NCBI RefSeq assembly: GCF_050947335.1
Contig: NW_027473484.1
Location: 124,001-188,000 of the forward strand
DNA: 64,000 bases
From: Megachile rotundata
Taxonomy: Eukaryota; Arthropoda; Insecta; Hymenoptera; Megachilidae
Reading direction: 5' to 3'
Part shown: positions 28,273 through 42,260 of the stretch, piece after piece
Layout: every line of letters starts with the position of its first letter
Position numbering within the stretch: the stretch's first letter is position 1
Position numbers and translations under genes: made by a program
The notes under the pieces: model-generated
What the model was told of the DNA's origin: nothing
Seen by the model: only the letters and a program-made list of their open reading frames with translations
Database searches by the model: none

Positions 28273-29540
28273 TCATTGTATGATTGCGATTGTATGAATG
28301 CGATTGTATGATTGTGATTGCATAATTGTGATTGTATGATTGTGATTGTATGGTTGTGATTGTCTGATTGTGGTTGTATGATTGTGATTGTATGATTGTG
28401 ATTGTATGATTGTGATTGTATGATTGTGATTGTATGATTGTATTTGGGAGATTGAATTTGGGATATTGTAATTGTATGATTGCGATTGTATGGTTGTGAT
28501 TGTATGATTGTGATGTATGATTGTAATTGTATGATTATGATTGTATGATTGTGATTGTATGATTGTGATTGTATGACTGTGATTGTATGATTGTAATTGT
28601 ATGATTATGATTGTATGATTGTGATTGTATGATTGTGATTGTATGAGTGTGATTGTCTGATTGTGGCTGTGCGATTGTGATTGTACGATTGCGATTGTAC
28701 GATTGTTATTGAATGATTGTGATTGTATGATTCTGATTGTATGATTGTGATTGCATGATTGTGATTGTATGATTGTGATTGCATGATTTTGAATGTATGA
28801 TTGTGATTGTATGATTGTGATTGCATGATTGTGATTGTATGATTGTGATTGTATGATTGCGATTGTATGAATGCGATTGTATGATTGTGATTGCATAATT
28901 GTGATTGTATGATTTTGATTGTATGATTGTGATTGTATGATTGTGATTGTATGATTGTGATTGTATGATTGTGATTGTCTGATTGTGGTTGTATGATTGT
29001 GATTGTATGATTGAGATTGTATGATTGTGATTGTATGATTGCGATTGTATGATTGCGATTGTATGATTGTGATTGTATGATTGTGATTGTATGATTGTGA
29101 ACGTATGATTGTGATTGTATGATTATGATTGTATGATTGCGTTTGTATGATTGTGATTGTATGATTGTGATTGTATGATTGTGATTGTATGATTGTGATA
29201 GTATGATTGTGATTGTATGACTGTGATTGTATGACTGTGATTGTATGATTGTGATTGTATGATTGTGATTGTATGATTGTGAAAGTATGATTGTGATTGT
29301 ATGATTGTGATTGTATGATTGTGATTGTATGATTGTGATTGTATGATTGTGGTTGTATGATTGTGATTGTATGATTGTGATTGTATGATTGTGATTGTAT
29401 GATTGTGATTGTATGATTGTGATTGTATGAATGTATTTGGGATATTGTAATTGTATGATTGCGATTGTATGATTGTGATTGTATGATTGTGATTGTATGA
29501 TTGTGATTGTATGATTGTGATTGTATGATTGTGATTGTAT
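28273..29540. repeat. Segment S, later copy
   Basis: This matches about 22,025 onward at offset 6,248, for example TATGGTTGTGATTGTC (GG at 22,104 and 28,352). A later landmark pair (23,449/29,655) is at 6,206, so 42 bp has been lost on the way. It begins directly after GATTGTCATTG near 28,272. It is a fifth appearance of the S cassette order, after those starting at 1, 10,351 (partial), 16,519 and about 21,316. Confidence 0.8.
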
Positions 29541-30786
29541 GATTGTGATTGTATGAGTGTGATTGTGTGATTGTGGTTGTGCGATTGAGATTGTACGATT
29601 GTGATTGTACGATTGTGATTGTACGATTGTGATTGAATGATTGTGATTGTATGATTATGATTGTATGATTGTGATTGCATGATTGTGATTGTATGATTGT
29701 GATTGCATGATTTTGAATGTATGATTGTGATTGTATGATTGTGATTGTATGATTGTGATTGTATGATTGTGATTGTATGATTGTGATAGTATGATTGTGA
29801 TTGTATGATTGTGATTGTATGATTGTGATTGTATGATTGCGATTGTATGATTGTATTTGGGAGATTGTATTTGGGAGATTGTATTTGGGAGATTGTAATT
29901 GTATGATTGCGATTGTATGATTGTGATTGTATGATTGCGATTGTATGATTGTGATTGTATGATTGTGATGTATGATTGTAATTGTATGATTATGATTGTA
30001 TGATTGTGATTGTATGATTGTGATTGTATGATTGTGATTGTATGATTGTGATTGTATGATTGTGATTGTATGACTGTGAATGTATGATTGTGATTGTATG
30101 ATTGCGATTGTATGAATGCGATTGTATGATTGTGATTGTATGATTGTGATTGTATGATTGTGATTGTACGATTGTGATAGTATGATTGTATTTGGGAGAT
30201 TGTAATTGGGATATTGTAATTGTATGATTGCGATTGTATGATTGTGAATGTATGATTGTGATTGTATGTTTGCGATTGTATGATTGCGATTGTATGAATG
30301 CGATTGTATGATTGTGATTGCATAATTGTGATTGTATGATTGTGATTGTATGATTGTGATTGTATGATTGTGGTTGTATGATTGTGACTGTATGATTGTG
30401 ATTGTATGATTGTGATGTATGATTGTAATTGTATGATTATGATTGTATGATTGTGATTGTATGATTGTGATTCTTTGATTGTGATTGTATGATTGTGATT
30501 GTATGATTGTGATTGTATGATTGTGATTGTATGATTGTGATTGTATGATTGTGATTGTATGATTGTGATTGTATGATTGTGATTGTATGATTGTGATTGT
30601 ATGATTGTGATTGTATGATTGTGATTGTATGATTGTGATTGTATGATTGTGCTTGTATGATTGTGATTGTTTGATTGTATTTGGGAGATTGTATTTGGGA
30701 GATTGTTTTTGGGAGATTGTATTTGGGAGATTGTATTTGGGAGATTGTATTTGGGAGATTGTAATTGTATGATTGCGATTGTATGA
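29541..30786. repeat. 1.27-kb tandem segment, copy 1
   Basis: It matches about 30,827-32,114. The GAGTGTGATTGTGTG marker is at 29,555 and 30,841 (offset 1,286). The following block is at 1,272, after one TGTACGATTGTGAT unit is lost. The 13-bp monomer is at 30,414 and 31,784 (1,370), and the odd TGTTTTTGGG unit at 30,705 and 32,033 (1,328). All the changes in offset are multiples of 14. The boundaries are approximate. Confidence 0.78.
30676..30759. repeat. G-run monomer cluster, six units, one TTTTT variant
   Basis: Six units, the third reading TGTTTTTGGGAGAT. The same variant in the same place occurs at 32,004-32,087, showing that the two clusters share a recent origin. Confidence 0.92.
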
Positions 30787-32114
30787 TTGTGATTGTATGA
30801 TTGTGATTGTATGATTGTGATTGTATGATTGTGATTGTATGAGTGTGATTGTGTGATTGTGGTTGTGCGATTGAGATTGTACGATTGTGATTGTACGATT
30901 GTGATTGAATGATTGTGATTGTATGATTATGATTGTATGATTGTGATTGCATGATTGTGATTGTATGATTGTGATTGCATGATTTTGAATGTATGATTGT
31001 GATTGTATGATTGTGATTGTATGATTGTGATTGTATGATTGTGATTGTATGATTGTGATAGTATGATTGTGATTGTATGATTGTGATTGTATGATTGTGA
31101 TTGTATGATTGTGATTGTATGATTGTATTTGGGAGATTGTATTTGGGAGATTGTATTTGGGAGATTGTAATTGAATGATTGCGATTGTATGATTGTGATT
31201 GTATGATTGCGATTGTATGATTGTGATTGTATGATTGTGATGTATGATTGTAATTGTATGATTATGATTGTATGATTGTGATTGTATGATTGTGATTGTA
31301 TGATTGTGATTGTATGATTGTGATTGTATGATTGTGATTGTATGACTGTGAATGTATGATTGTGATTGTATGATTGCGATTGTATGAATGCGATTGTATG
31401 ATTGTGATTGTATGATTGTGATTGTATGATTGTGATTGTACGATTGTGATAGTATGATTGTATTTGGGAGATTGTATTTGGGATATTGTAATTGTATGAT
31501 TGCGATTGTATGATTGTGAATGTATGATTGTGATTGTATGTTTGCGATTGTATGATTGCGATTGTATGAATGCGATTGTATGATTGTGATTGCATAATTG
31601 TGATTGTATGATTGTGATTGTATGATTGTGATTGTATGATTGTGGTTGTATGATTGTGACTGTATGATTGTGATTGTATGATTGTGATTGTATGATTGTG
31701 ATTGTATGATTGTATTTGGGAGATTGTATTTGGGATATTGTAATTGTATGATTGCGATTGTATGATTGTGATTGTATGATTGTGATGTATGATTGTAATT
31801 GTATGATTATGATTGTATGATTGTGATTGTATGATTGTGATTCTTTGATTGTGATTGTATGATTGTGATTGTATGATTGTGATTGTATGATTGTGATTGT
31901 ATGATTGTGATTGTATGATTGTGATTGTATGATTGTGATTGTATGATTGTGATTGTATGATTGTGATTGTATGATTGTGCTTGTATGATTGTGATTGTTT
32001 GATTGTATTTGGGAGATTGTATTTGGGAGATTGTTTTTGGGAGATTGTATTTGGGAGATTGTATTTGGGAGATTGTATTTGGGAGATTGTAATTGTATGA
32101 TTGCGATTGTATGA
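30787..32114. repeat. 1.27-kb tandem segment, copy 2
   Basis: This is the second copy of the preceding segment. It carries an extra piece near 31,690-31,790 containing TATTTGGGAGATTGTATTTGGGATATTG, a 98-bp gain that is partly offset by later losses. A substitution (GAATGATTGCG near 31,172 versus GTATGATTGCG) separates the copies. It ends at about 32,114, where it runs into three successive TGTATGATTGCGAT units. Confidence 0.76.
32004..32087. repeat. G-run monomer cluster, six units (copy)
   Basis: This is the copy of 30,676-30,759 in the 1.27-kb doublet, with the TGTTTTTGGGAGAT variant as its third unit. Confidence 0.92.
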
Positions 32115-34880
32115 TTGCGATTGTATGATTGCGATTGTATGATTGTGATTGTATGATTGTGATTGTATGATTGTGATTGTATGATTGTATTTGGGAGATT
32201 GTAGTTGGGTGATTGTATTTGGGAGATTGTATTTGGGAGATTGTAATTGTATGATTGCGATTGTATGATTGTGATTGTATGATTGCGATTGTATGATTGT
32301 GATTGTATGATTATGATTGTATTTTTGTGATTATATGATTGTGATTGTATGATTGTGATTGTATGATTGTGATTGTATGATTGTGATTGTATGATTGCGA
32401 TTGTATGAATGCGATTGTATGATTGTGATTGCATAATTGTGATTGTATGATTGTGATTGTATGATTGCGATTGTATGATTGTGATTGTATGATTGTGATT
32501 GTATGATTGTGATTGTTTGATTGTATTTGGGAGATTGTATTTGGGAGACTGTATTTGGGAGATTGTAATTGTATGATTGCGATTGTATGATTGTGATTGT
32601 ATGATTGCGATTGTATGATTGTGATTGTATGATTATGATTGCATTTTTGTGATTATATGATTGTGATTGTATGATTGTGATTGTATGATTGTGATTGTAT
32701 GATTGTGATTGTATGATTGTGATTGTATGATTGCGATTGTATGAATGCGATTGTATGATTGTGATTGCATAATTGTGATTGTATGATTGTGTTTGTATGA
32801 TTGTGATTGTATGATTGTGATTGTATGATTGTGATTGTCTGATTGTGGTTGTATGATTGTGATTGTATGATTGAGATTGTATGATTATGATTGTATGATT
32901 GTGATTGTATGATTGTGATGGTATGATTGTGATTGTATGACTGTGATTGTATGATTGTGATTGTATGATTGTGATTGTATGATTGTGAAAGTATGATTGT
33001 GATGGTATGATTGTGATTGTATGATTGTGATTGTATGATTGTGAGTGTATGAGTGTGATTGTCTGATTGTGGCTGTGCGATTGTGATTGTACGATTGTGA
33101 TTGTACGATTGTTATTGAATGATTGTGATTGTATGATTCTGATTGTATGATTGTGATTGCATGATTGTGATTGTATGATTGTGATTGCATGATTTTGAAT
33201 GTATGATTGTGATTGTATGGTTGTGATTGCATGATTGTGATTGTATGATTGTGATTGTATGATTGCGATTGTATGAATGCGATTGTATGATTGTGATTGC
33301 ATAATTGTGATTGTATGATTGTGATTGTATGATTGTGATTGTATGATTGTGATTGTATGATTGTGATTGTATGATTGTGATTGTCTGATTGTGGTTGTGT
33401 GATTGTGATTGTATGATTGAGATTGTATGATTGTGATTGTATGAATGCGATTGTATGATTGTGATTGTATGATTGTGATTGTATGATTGTGATTGTATGA
33501 TTGTGATTGTATGATTGCGATTGTATGATTGTGATTGTATGATTGTGATTGTATGATTGTGATTGTATGATTGTGATTGTATGATTGTGATTGTATGATT
33601 GAGATTGTATGATTGTGATTGTATGCTTGCGATTGTATGATTGTGATTGTATGATTGTATTTGGGAGATTGTATTTGGGATATTGTAATTGTATGATTGC
33701 GATTGTATGATTGAGATTGTATGATTGTGATTGTATGAATGCGATTGTATGATTGTGATTGTATGATTGTGATTGTATGATTGTGATTGTATGATTGTGA
33801 TTGTATGATTGCGATTGTATGCTGCGATTGTATGATTGTGATTGTATGATTGTGATTGTATGATTGTGATTGTATGATTGTGATTGTATGATTGTGATTG
33901 TATGATTGTGATTGTATGATTGCGATTGTATGATTGTGATTGTATGATTGTGATTGTATGATTGTGATTGTATGATTGTGATTGTTTGATTGTATTTGGG
34001 AGATTGTATTTGGGAGATTGTATTTGGGAGATTGTATTTGGGAGATTGTAATTGTATGATTGCGATTGTATGATTGTGATTGTATGATTGCGATTGTATG
34101 ATTGTGATTGTATGATTGTGATTGTATGATTGTGATTGTATGATTGTGATTGTATGATTGTATTTGGGAGATTGTAGTTGGGAGATTGTATTTGGGAGAT
34201 TGTAATAGTATGATTGCGGTTGTATGATTGTGATTGTATGATTGCGATTGTATGATTGTGATTGTATGATTGTATTTGGGAGATTGTATTTGGGATATTG
34301 TAATTGTATGATTGCGATTGTATGATGGTGATTGTATGATTGTGATGTATGATTCTAATTGTATGATTATGATTGTATGATTGTGATTGTATGATTGAGA
34401 TTGTATGATTGTGATTGTATGCTGCGATTGTATGATTGTGATTGTATGATTGTGATTCTTTGATTGTGATTGTATGATTGTGATTGTATGATTGTGATTG
34501 TATGATTGTGATTGTATGATTGTGATTGTATGATTGTGATTGTATGATTGTGATTGTATGATTGTGATTGTATGATTGTGATTGTATGATTGTGATTGTA
34601 TGATTGTAATTGTATGATTGCGATTGTATGATTGTGATTGTATGATTGCGATTGTATGATTGTGATTGTATGATTGTGATTGTATGATTGTGATTGTATG
34701 ATTGTATTTGGGAGATTGTAGTTGGGAGATTGTATTTGGGAGATTGTAATTGTATGATTGCGGTTGTATGATTGTGATTGTATGATTGCGATTGTATGAT
34801 TGTGAGTGTATGATTGTGATGTATGATTGTAATTGTATGATTATGATTGTATGATTGTGATTGTATGATTGTGATGGTAT
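32115..34880. repeat. 2,726-bp segment, copy 1 and adjoining satellite
   Basis: The TAGTTGGGTGATTG marker near 32,201 recurs at 34,927, and TATTTTTG at 32,320 recurs at 35,046 (offset 2,726). GAGACTG at 32,545 recurs at 35,299 (offset 2,754, two monomers more). One TATTTTTG unit here is mutated to CATTTTTG (32,642). It includes a 13-bp unit TGTATGCTGCGAT at 33,816-33,828 and a four-unit G-run cluster at 33,991-34,046. Confidence 0.75.
33991..34046. repeat. G-run monomer cluster, four units
   Basis: Four TGTATTTGGGAGAT words follow TGTTTGAT, and the cluster ends in TGTAAT followed by TGTATGATTGCGAT, the usual exit from these clusters. Confidence 0.9.
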
Positions 34881-36776
34881 GATTGTGATTGTATGATTGC
34901 GATTGTATGATTGTATTTGGGAGATTGTAGTTGGGTGATTGTATTTGGGAGATTGTATTTGGGAGATTGTAATTGTATGATTGCGATTGTATGATTGTGA
35001 TTGTATGATTGCGATTGTATGATTGTGATTGTATGATTATGATTGTATTTTTGTGATTATATGATTGTGATTGTATGATTGTGATTGTATGATTGTGATT
35101 GTATGATTGTGATTGTATGATTGTGATTGTATGATTGTGATTGTATGATTGCGATTGTATGAATGCGATTGTATGATTGTGATTGCATAATTGTGATTGT
35201 ATGATTGTGATTGTATGATTGCGATTGTATGATTGTGATTGTATGATTGTGATTGTATGATTGTGATTGTTTGTTTGTATTTGGGAGATTGTATTTGGGA
35301 GACTGTATTTGGGAGATTGTAATTGTATGATTGCGATTGTATGATTGTGATTGTATGATTGCGATTGTATGATTGTGAGTGTATGATTATGATTGTATTT
35401 TTGTGATTATATGATTGTGATTGTATGATTGTGATTGTATGATTGTGATTGTATGATTGTGATTTTATGATTGCGATTGTATGAATGCGATTGTATGATT
35501 GTGATTGCATAATTGTGATTGTATGATTGTGATTGTATGATTGTAATTGTCTGATTGTGGTTGTATGATTGTGATTGTATGATTGTGATTGTATGATTGT
35601 GATTGTATGATTGTGATTGTATGATTGTATTTGGGAGATTGTATTTGGGATATTGTAATTGTATGATTGCGATTGTATGATTGTGATTGTATGATTGTGA
35701 TGTATGATTGTAATTGTATGATTATGATTGTATGATTGTGATTGTATGATTGTGATTGTATGACTGTGATTGTATGATTGTAATTGTATGATTATGATTG
35801 TATGATTGTGATTGTATGATTGTGATGGTATGATTGTGATTGTATGACTGTGATTGTATGATTGTGATTGTATGATTGTGATTGTATGATTGTGAAAGTA
35901 TGATTGTAATGGTATGATTGTGATTGTATGATTGTAATTGTATGATTGTGATTGTATGAGTGTGATTGTCTGATTGTGGCTGTGCGATTGTGATTGTACG
36001 ATTGCGATTGTACGATTGTTATTGAATGATTGTGATTGTATGATTCTGATTGTAGATTGTGATTGCATGATTGTGATTGTATGATTGTGATTGCATGATT
36101 TTGAATGTATGATTGTGATTGTATGATTGTGATTGCATGATTGTGATTGTATGATTGTGATTGTATGATTGCGATTGTATGAATGCGATTGTATGATTGT
36201 GATTGCATAATTGTGATTGTATGATTTTGATTGTATGATTGTGATTGTATGATTGTGATTGTATGATTGTGATTGTATGATTGTGATTGTATGATTGTGA
36301 TTGTCTGATTGTGGTTGTATGATTGTGATTGTATGATTGAGATTGTATGATTGTGATTGTATGATTGTGATTGTATGAGTGTGATTGCCTGATTGTGGTT
36401 GTGCGATTGTGATTGTACGATTGTGAATGTACGATTGTGATTGTATGATTGTGATTGTATGAATATGATTGTATGATTGTGATGGTATGATTGTGAACGT
36501 ATGATTGTGATTGTGTGATTATGATTGTATGATTGTGATTGTATGATTGTGATTGTATGATTGCGATAGTATGATTGTGATTGTATGATTGTGATTGTAT
36601 GATTGTGATGTATGATTGTAATTGTATGATTATGATTGTATGATTGTGATTCTATGATTGTGATTGTATGATTGTGATTGTATGATTGTGATTGTATGAT
36701 TGTGATGTATGATTGTAATTGTAGGATTGTGATAGTATGATTGTGATTATATGATTGTTATTGTATGACTGTGATT
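34881..36776. repeat. 2,726-bp segment, copy 2 and adjoining satellite
   Basis: The first part, to about 35,500, repeats 32,155 onward. The rest contains the GGCTGTGCG cassette (near 35,979), a unique 13-bp unit TGTAGATTGTGAT at 36,051-36,063, the GCCTGATTGTGG marker near 36,387 and GAACG at 36,495. Much of 34,280-36,600 has a relative beginning at 47,075. In the relative the GAACG marker comes before GCCTG, while here it comes after, so the order has been rearranged. No gene is seen. Confidence 0.7.
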
Positions 36777-37035
36777 GTATGATTGTGATTGTATGATTGT
36801 GATTGTATGATTGCGATTGTATGATTGTGATTGTATGATTGTGATTGTATGATTGCGATTGTATGAATGCGATTGTATGGTTGTGATTGCATAATTGTGT
36901 TTGTATGATTGTGATTGTATGATTGTGATTGTATGATTGTGATTGTATGATTGTGATTGTATGATTGTGATTGTATGATTGTGATTGTATGATTGTGATT
37001 GTATGATTGTGATTGTATGATTGTGATTGTTTGAT

Positions 37036-37105
37036 TGTATTCGGGAGATTGTATTTGGGAGATTGTATTTGGGAGATTGTATTTTTGAGATTGTATTTGG
37101 GAGAT
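37036..37105. repeat. G-run monomer cluster, five units, degenerate
   Basis: Five units, the first with TTCGGG and the fourth with TTTTTGAG, so one GGG run is lost. The same pattern of variants is seen near 42,520-42,589 in the tandem copy. Confidence 0.9.
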
Positions 37106-37511
37106 TGTAATTGTATGATTGCGATTGTATGATTGTGATTGTTTGATTGCGATTGTATGATTGTGATTGTATGATTGTGATTGTATGATTGTCATTGTAT
37201 GATTGTATTTGGGAGATTGTAGTTGGGAGATTGTATTTGTATGATTGCGATTGTATGATTGTGATTGTATGATTGTGATTGTATGATTGTGATTGTATGA
37301 TTGTGATTGCATGATTGTGATTGTTTGATTGTATTTGGGAGATTGTATTTGGGAGATTGTATTTGGGAGATTGTATTTGGGAGATTGTAATTGTATGATT
37401 GCGATTGTATGATTGTGATTGTATGATTGTGATTGTATGATTGTGATTGTATGATTGTGATTGTATGATTGTGATTGTATAATTGTGATTGTATGATTGT
37501 GATTGTTTGAT

Positions 37512-37623
37512 TGTATTTGGGAGATTGTATTTGGGAGATTGTATTTGGGAGATTGTATTTGGGAGATTGTATTTGGGAGATTGTATTTGGGAGATTGTAT
37601 TTGGGAGATTGTATTTGGGAGAT
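37512..37623. repeat. G-run monomer cluster, eight units (longest)
   Basis: Eight successive TGTATTTGGGAGAT words, the longest G-run cluster I counted. The tandem copy at 42,996-43,093 has seven, a one-monomer difference. Confidence 0.93.
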
Positions 37624-40600
37624 TGTAATTGTATGATTGCGATTGTATGATTATGATTGTCTGATTGTGATTGTATGATTGTGATTGTATGACTGCGATT
37701 GTATGATTGTAATTGTATGATTATGATTGTATGATTGTGATTGTATGATTGTGATGGTATGATTGTGATTGTATGACTGTGATTGTATGATTGTGATTGT
37801 ATGATTGTGATTGTATGATTGTGAAAGTATGATTGTGATGGTATGATTGTGGTTGTATGATTGTGATTGTATGATTGTGATTGTATGAGTGTGATTGTCT
37901 GATTGTGGCTGAGCGATTGTGATTGTACGATTGCGATTGTACGATTGTTATTGAATGATTGTGATTGTATGATTCTGATTGTATGATTGTGATTGCATGA
38001 TTGTGATTGTATGATTGTGATTGCATGATTTTGAATGTATGATTGTGATTGTATGATTGTGATTGCATGATTGTGATTGTATGATTGTGATTGTATGATT
38101 GCGATTGTATGAATGCGATTATATGATTGTGATTGCATAATTGTGATTGTATGATTTTGATTGTATGATTGTGATTGTATGATTGTGATTGTATGATTGT
38201 GATTGTATGATTGTGATTGTATGATTGTGATTGTATGATTGTGATTGTATGATTGTGATTGTCTGATTGTGGTTGTATGATTGTGATTGTATGATTGAGA
38301 TTGTATGATTGTGATTGTATGATTGCGATTGTATGATTGTGATTGTATGATTGTGATTGTATGATTGTGATTGTATGATTGTGATTGTATGATTGTGATT
38401 GTATGATTGTGATTGTATGATTGTGATTGTATGATTGTGATTGTATGATTGTGATTGTATGATTGTGATTGTATGATTGTGATTGTATGATTGTGATTGT
38501 ATGATTGTGAACGTATGATTGTGATTGTATGATTATGATTGTATGATTGTGATTGTATGATTGTGATTGTATGATTGTGTTTGGGAGATTGTATTTGGGA
38601 GATTGTAATTGTATGATTGCGATTGTATGATTGTGATTGTATGATTGCGATTGTATGATTGCGATTGTATGATTGTGATGTATGATTGTAATTGTATGAT
38701 TGTGATTGTATGATTGTGATTGTATGATTGTGATTGTATGATTGTGATTGTATGATTGTGATTGTATGGTTGTGAAAGTATGATTGTGATTGTATGACTG
38801 TGATTGTATGATTGTGATTGTATGATTGTGATTGTATGATTGTGATTGTATGAGTGTGATTGCCTGATTGTGGTTGTGCGATTGTGATTGTACGATTGTG
38901 AATGTACGATTGTGATTGTATGATTGTGATTGTATGAATATGATTGTATGATTGTGATTGCATGATTGTGATTGTATGATTGTGATTGCATGATTTTGAA
39001 TGTATGATTGTGATTGTATGATTGTGATTGTATGATTGTGATCGTATGATTGTGATTGTATGATTGTGATTGTATGATTGCGATGGTATGATTGTGATTG
39101 TATGATTGTGAATGTACGATTGTGATTGTATGATTGTGATTGTATGATTGTGATAGTATGATTGTGATTGTATGACTGTGATTGTATGACTGTGATTGTA
39201 TGATTGTGGTTGTATGATTGTGATTGTATGATTGTGATTGTATGATTGTGATTGTATGATTGTGATTGTATGAATGTATTTGGGATATTGTAATTGTATG
39301 ATTGCGATTGTATGATTGTGATTGTATGATTGTGATTGTATGATTGTGATTGTATGATTGTGATTGTATGATTGTGATTGTATGATTGTGATCGTATGAT
39401 TGTGATTGTATGATTGTGATTGTATGATTGCGATAGTATGATTGTGATTGTATGATTGTGAATGTACGATTGTGATTGTATGATTGTGATTGTATGATTG
39501 TGATAGTATGATTGTGATTGTATGACTGTGATTGTATGACTGTGATTGTATGATTGTGATTGTATGATTGTGATTGTATGATTGTGATTGTATGATTGTG
39601 ATTGTATGATTGTGATTGTATGATTGTGAATGTACGATTGTGATTGTATGATTGTGATTGTATGATTGTGATAGTATGATTGTGATTGTATGACTGTGAT
39701 TGTATGACTGTGATTGTATGATTGTGATTGTATGATTGTGATTGTATGATTGTGAAAGTATGATTGTGATTGTATGATTGTGATTGTATGATTGTGATTG
39801 TATGATTGTGATTGTATGATTGTGATTGTATGAATGTATTTGGGATATTGTAATTGTATGATTGCGATTGTATGATTGTGATTGTATGATTGTGATTGTA
39901 TGATTGTGATTGTATGATTGTGATTGTATGATTGTGATTGTATGATTGTGATTGTATGAGTGTGATTGTGTGATTGTGGTTGTGCGATTGAGATTGTACG
40001 ATTGTGATTGTACGATTGTGATTGTACGATTGTGATTGAATGATTGTGATTGTATGTTTATGATTGTATGATTGTGATTGCATGATTGTGATTGTATGAT
40101 TGTGATTGCATGATTTTGAATGTATGATTGTGATTGTATGATTGTGATTGTATGATTGTGATTGTATGATTGTGATTGTATGATTGTGATTGTATGATTG
40201 TGATAGTATGATTGTGATTGTATGATTGTGATTGTATGATTGTGATTGCATGATTGTGATTGTATGATTGTGATTGTATGATTGTGATTGTATGATTGTG
40301 ATTGTATGATTGTATTTCGGAGATTGTATTTGGGAGATTGTATTTGGGAGATTGTAATTGTATGATTGCGATTGTATGATTGTGATTGTATGATTGCGAT
40401 TGTATGATTGTGATTGTATGATTGTGATGTATGATTGTAATTGTATGATTATGATTGTATGATTGTGATTGTATGATTGTGATTGTATGATTGTGATTGT
40501 ATGATTGTGATTTTATGATAGTGATTGTATGACTGTGAATGTATGATTGTGATTGTATGATTGCGATTGTATGAATGCGATTGTATGATTGTGATTGTAT

Positions 40601-42260
40601 GATTGTGATTGTATGATTGTGATTGTACGATTGTGATAGTATGATTGTATTTGGGAGATTGTATTTGGGATATTGTAATTGTATGATTGCGATTGTATGA
40701 TTGTGATTGTATGATTGTGATGTATGATTGCGATTGTATGATTGTGATTGTATGATTATGATTGTATGATTGTGATTGTATGATTGTGATTGTATGATTG
40801 TGATTGTATGATTGTGATTGTATGTTTGCGATTGTATGATTGCGATTGTATGAATGCGATTGTATGATTGTGATTGCATAATTGTGATTGTATGATTGTG
40901 ATTGTATGATTGTGATTGTATGGTTGTGGTTGTATGATTGTGACTGTATGATTGTGATTGTATGATTGTGATTGTATGATTGTATTTGGGAGATTGTATT
41001 TGGGATATTGTAATTGTATGATTGCGATTGTATGATTGTGATTGTATGATTGTGATGTATGATTGTAATTGTATGATTATGATTGTATGATTGTGATTGT
41101 ATGATTGTGATTGTATGACTGTGATTGTATGATTGTAATTGTATGATTATGATTGTATGATTGTGATTGTATGATTGTGATGGTATGATTGTGATTGTAT
41201 GACTGTGATTGTATGATTGTGATTGTATGATTGTGATTGTATGATTGTGATTGTATGATTGTGAAAGTATGATTGTGATGGTATGATTGTGATTGTATGA
41301 TTGTGATTGTATGATTGTGATTGTATGAGTGTGATTGTCTGATTGTGGCTGTGCGATTGTGATTGTACGATTGTGATTGTACGATTGTTATTGAATGATT
41401 GTGATTGTATGATTCTGATTGTATGATTGTGATTGCATGATTGTGATTGTATGATTGTGATTGCATGATTATGAATGTATGATTGTGATTGTATGATTGT
41501 GATTGCATGATTGTGATTGTATGATTGTGATTGTATGATTGCGATTGTATGAATGCGATTGTATGATTGTCATTGCATAATTGTGATTGTATGATTGTGA
41601 TTGTATGATTGTGATTGTATGATTGTGGTTGTATGATTGTGACTGTATGATTGTGATTGTATGATTGTGATTGTATGATTGTGATTGTATGATTGTATTT
41701 GGGAGATTGTATTTGGGATATTGTAATTGTATGATTGCGATTGTATGATTGTGATTGTATGATTGTGATTGCATGATTGTGATTGTATGATTGTGATTGC
41801 ATGATTTTGAATGTATGATTGTGATTGTATGGTTGTGATTGCATGATTGTGATTGTATGATTGTGATTGTATGATTGTGATTGTATGATTGTGATTGTAT
41901 GATTGTGATTGTATGATTGTGATTGTATGATTGTGATTGTATGTTTGCGATTGTATGATTGCGATTGCATGATTGCGATTGTATGATTGTGATTGCATAA
42001 TTGTGATTGTATGATTGTGATTGTATGATTGTGATTGTATGATTGTGATTGTATGATTGTGATTGTATGATTGTGATTGTATGATTGCGATTGTATGATT
42101 GTGATTGTATGATTGTGATTGTATGATTGTGATTGTATGATTGTGATTGTATGATTGAGATTGTATGATTGTGATTGTATGCTTGCGATTGTATGATTGT
42201 GATTGTATGATTGTATTTGGGAGTTTGTATTTGGGATATTGTAATTGTATGATTGCGATT

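Larger units (their letters stand above)
36777..42260. repeat. 5,484-bp tandem segment, copy 1
   Basis: It matches 42,261 to about 47,136. Landmarks are GCATAATTGTGTTTG (36,891/42,375, offset 5,484), GTGTTTGGGAG (38,579/44,035, offset 5,456), GTATGTTTATG (40,053/44,320, offset 4,267), TTTCGGAG (C at 40,318/44,543, offset 4,225) and GGGAGTTTG (42,221/47,075, offset 4,854). It includes an eight-unit G-run cluster and a run of GAATGTACG and GATCG cassettes (39,030-39,830) that is missing from copy 2. Confidence 0.83.

Noticed and set aside
40311..40324. TTTCGGAG unit (also near 44,540) as a CENP-B box
   Set aside because: It has TTCG but lacks the spaced A and CGGG required by the NTTCGNNNNANNCGGGN motif. 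It is a single substitution in a G-run monomer.
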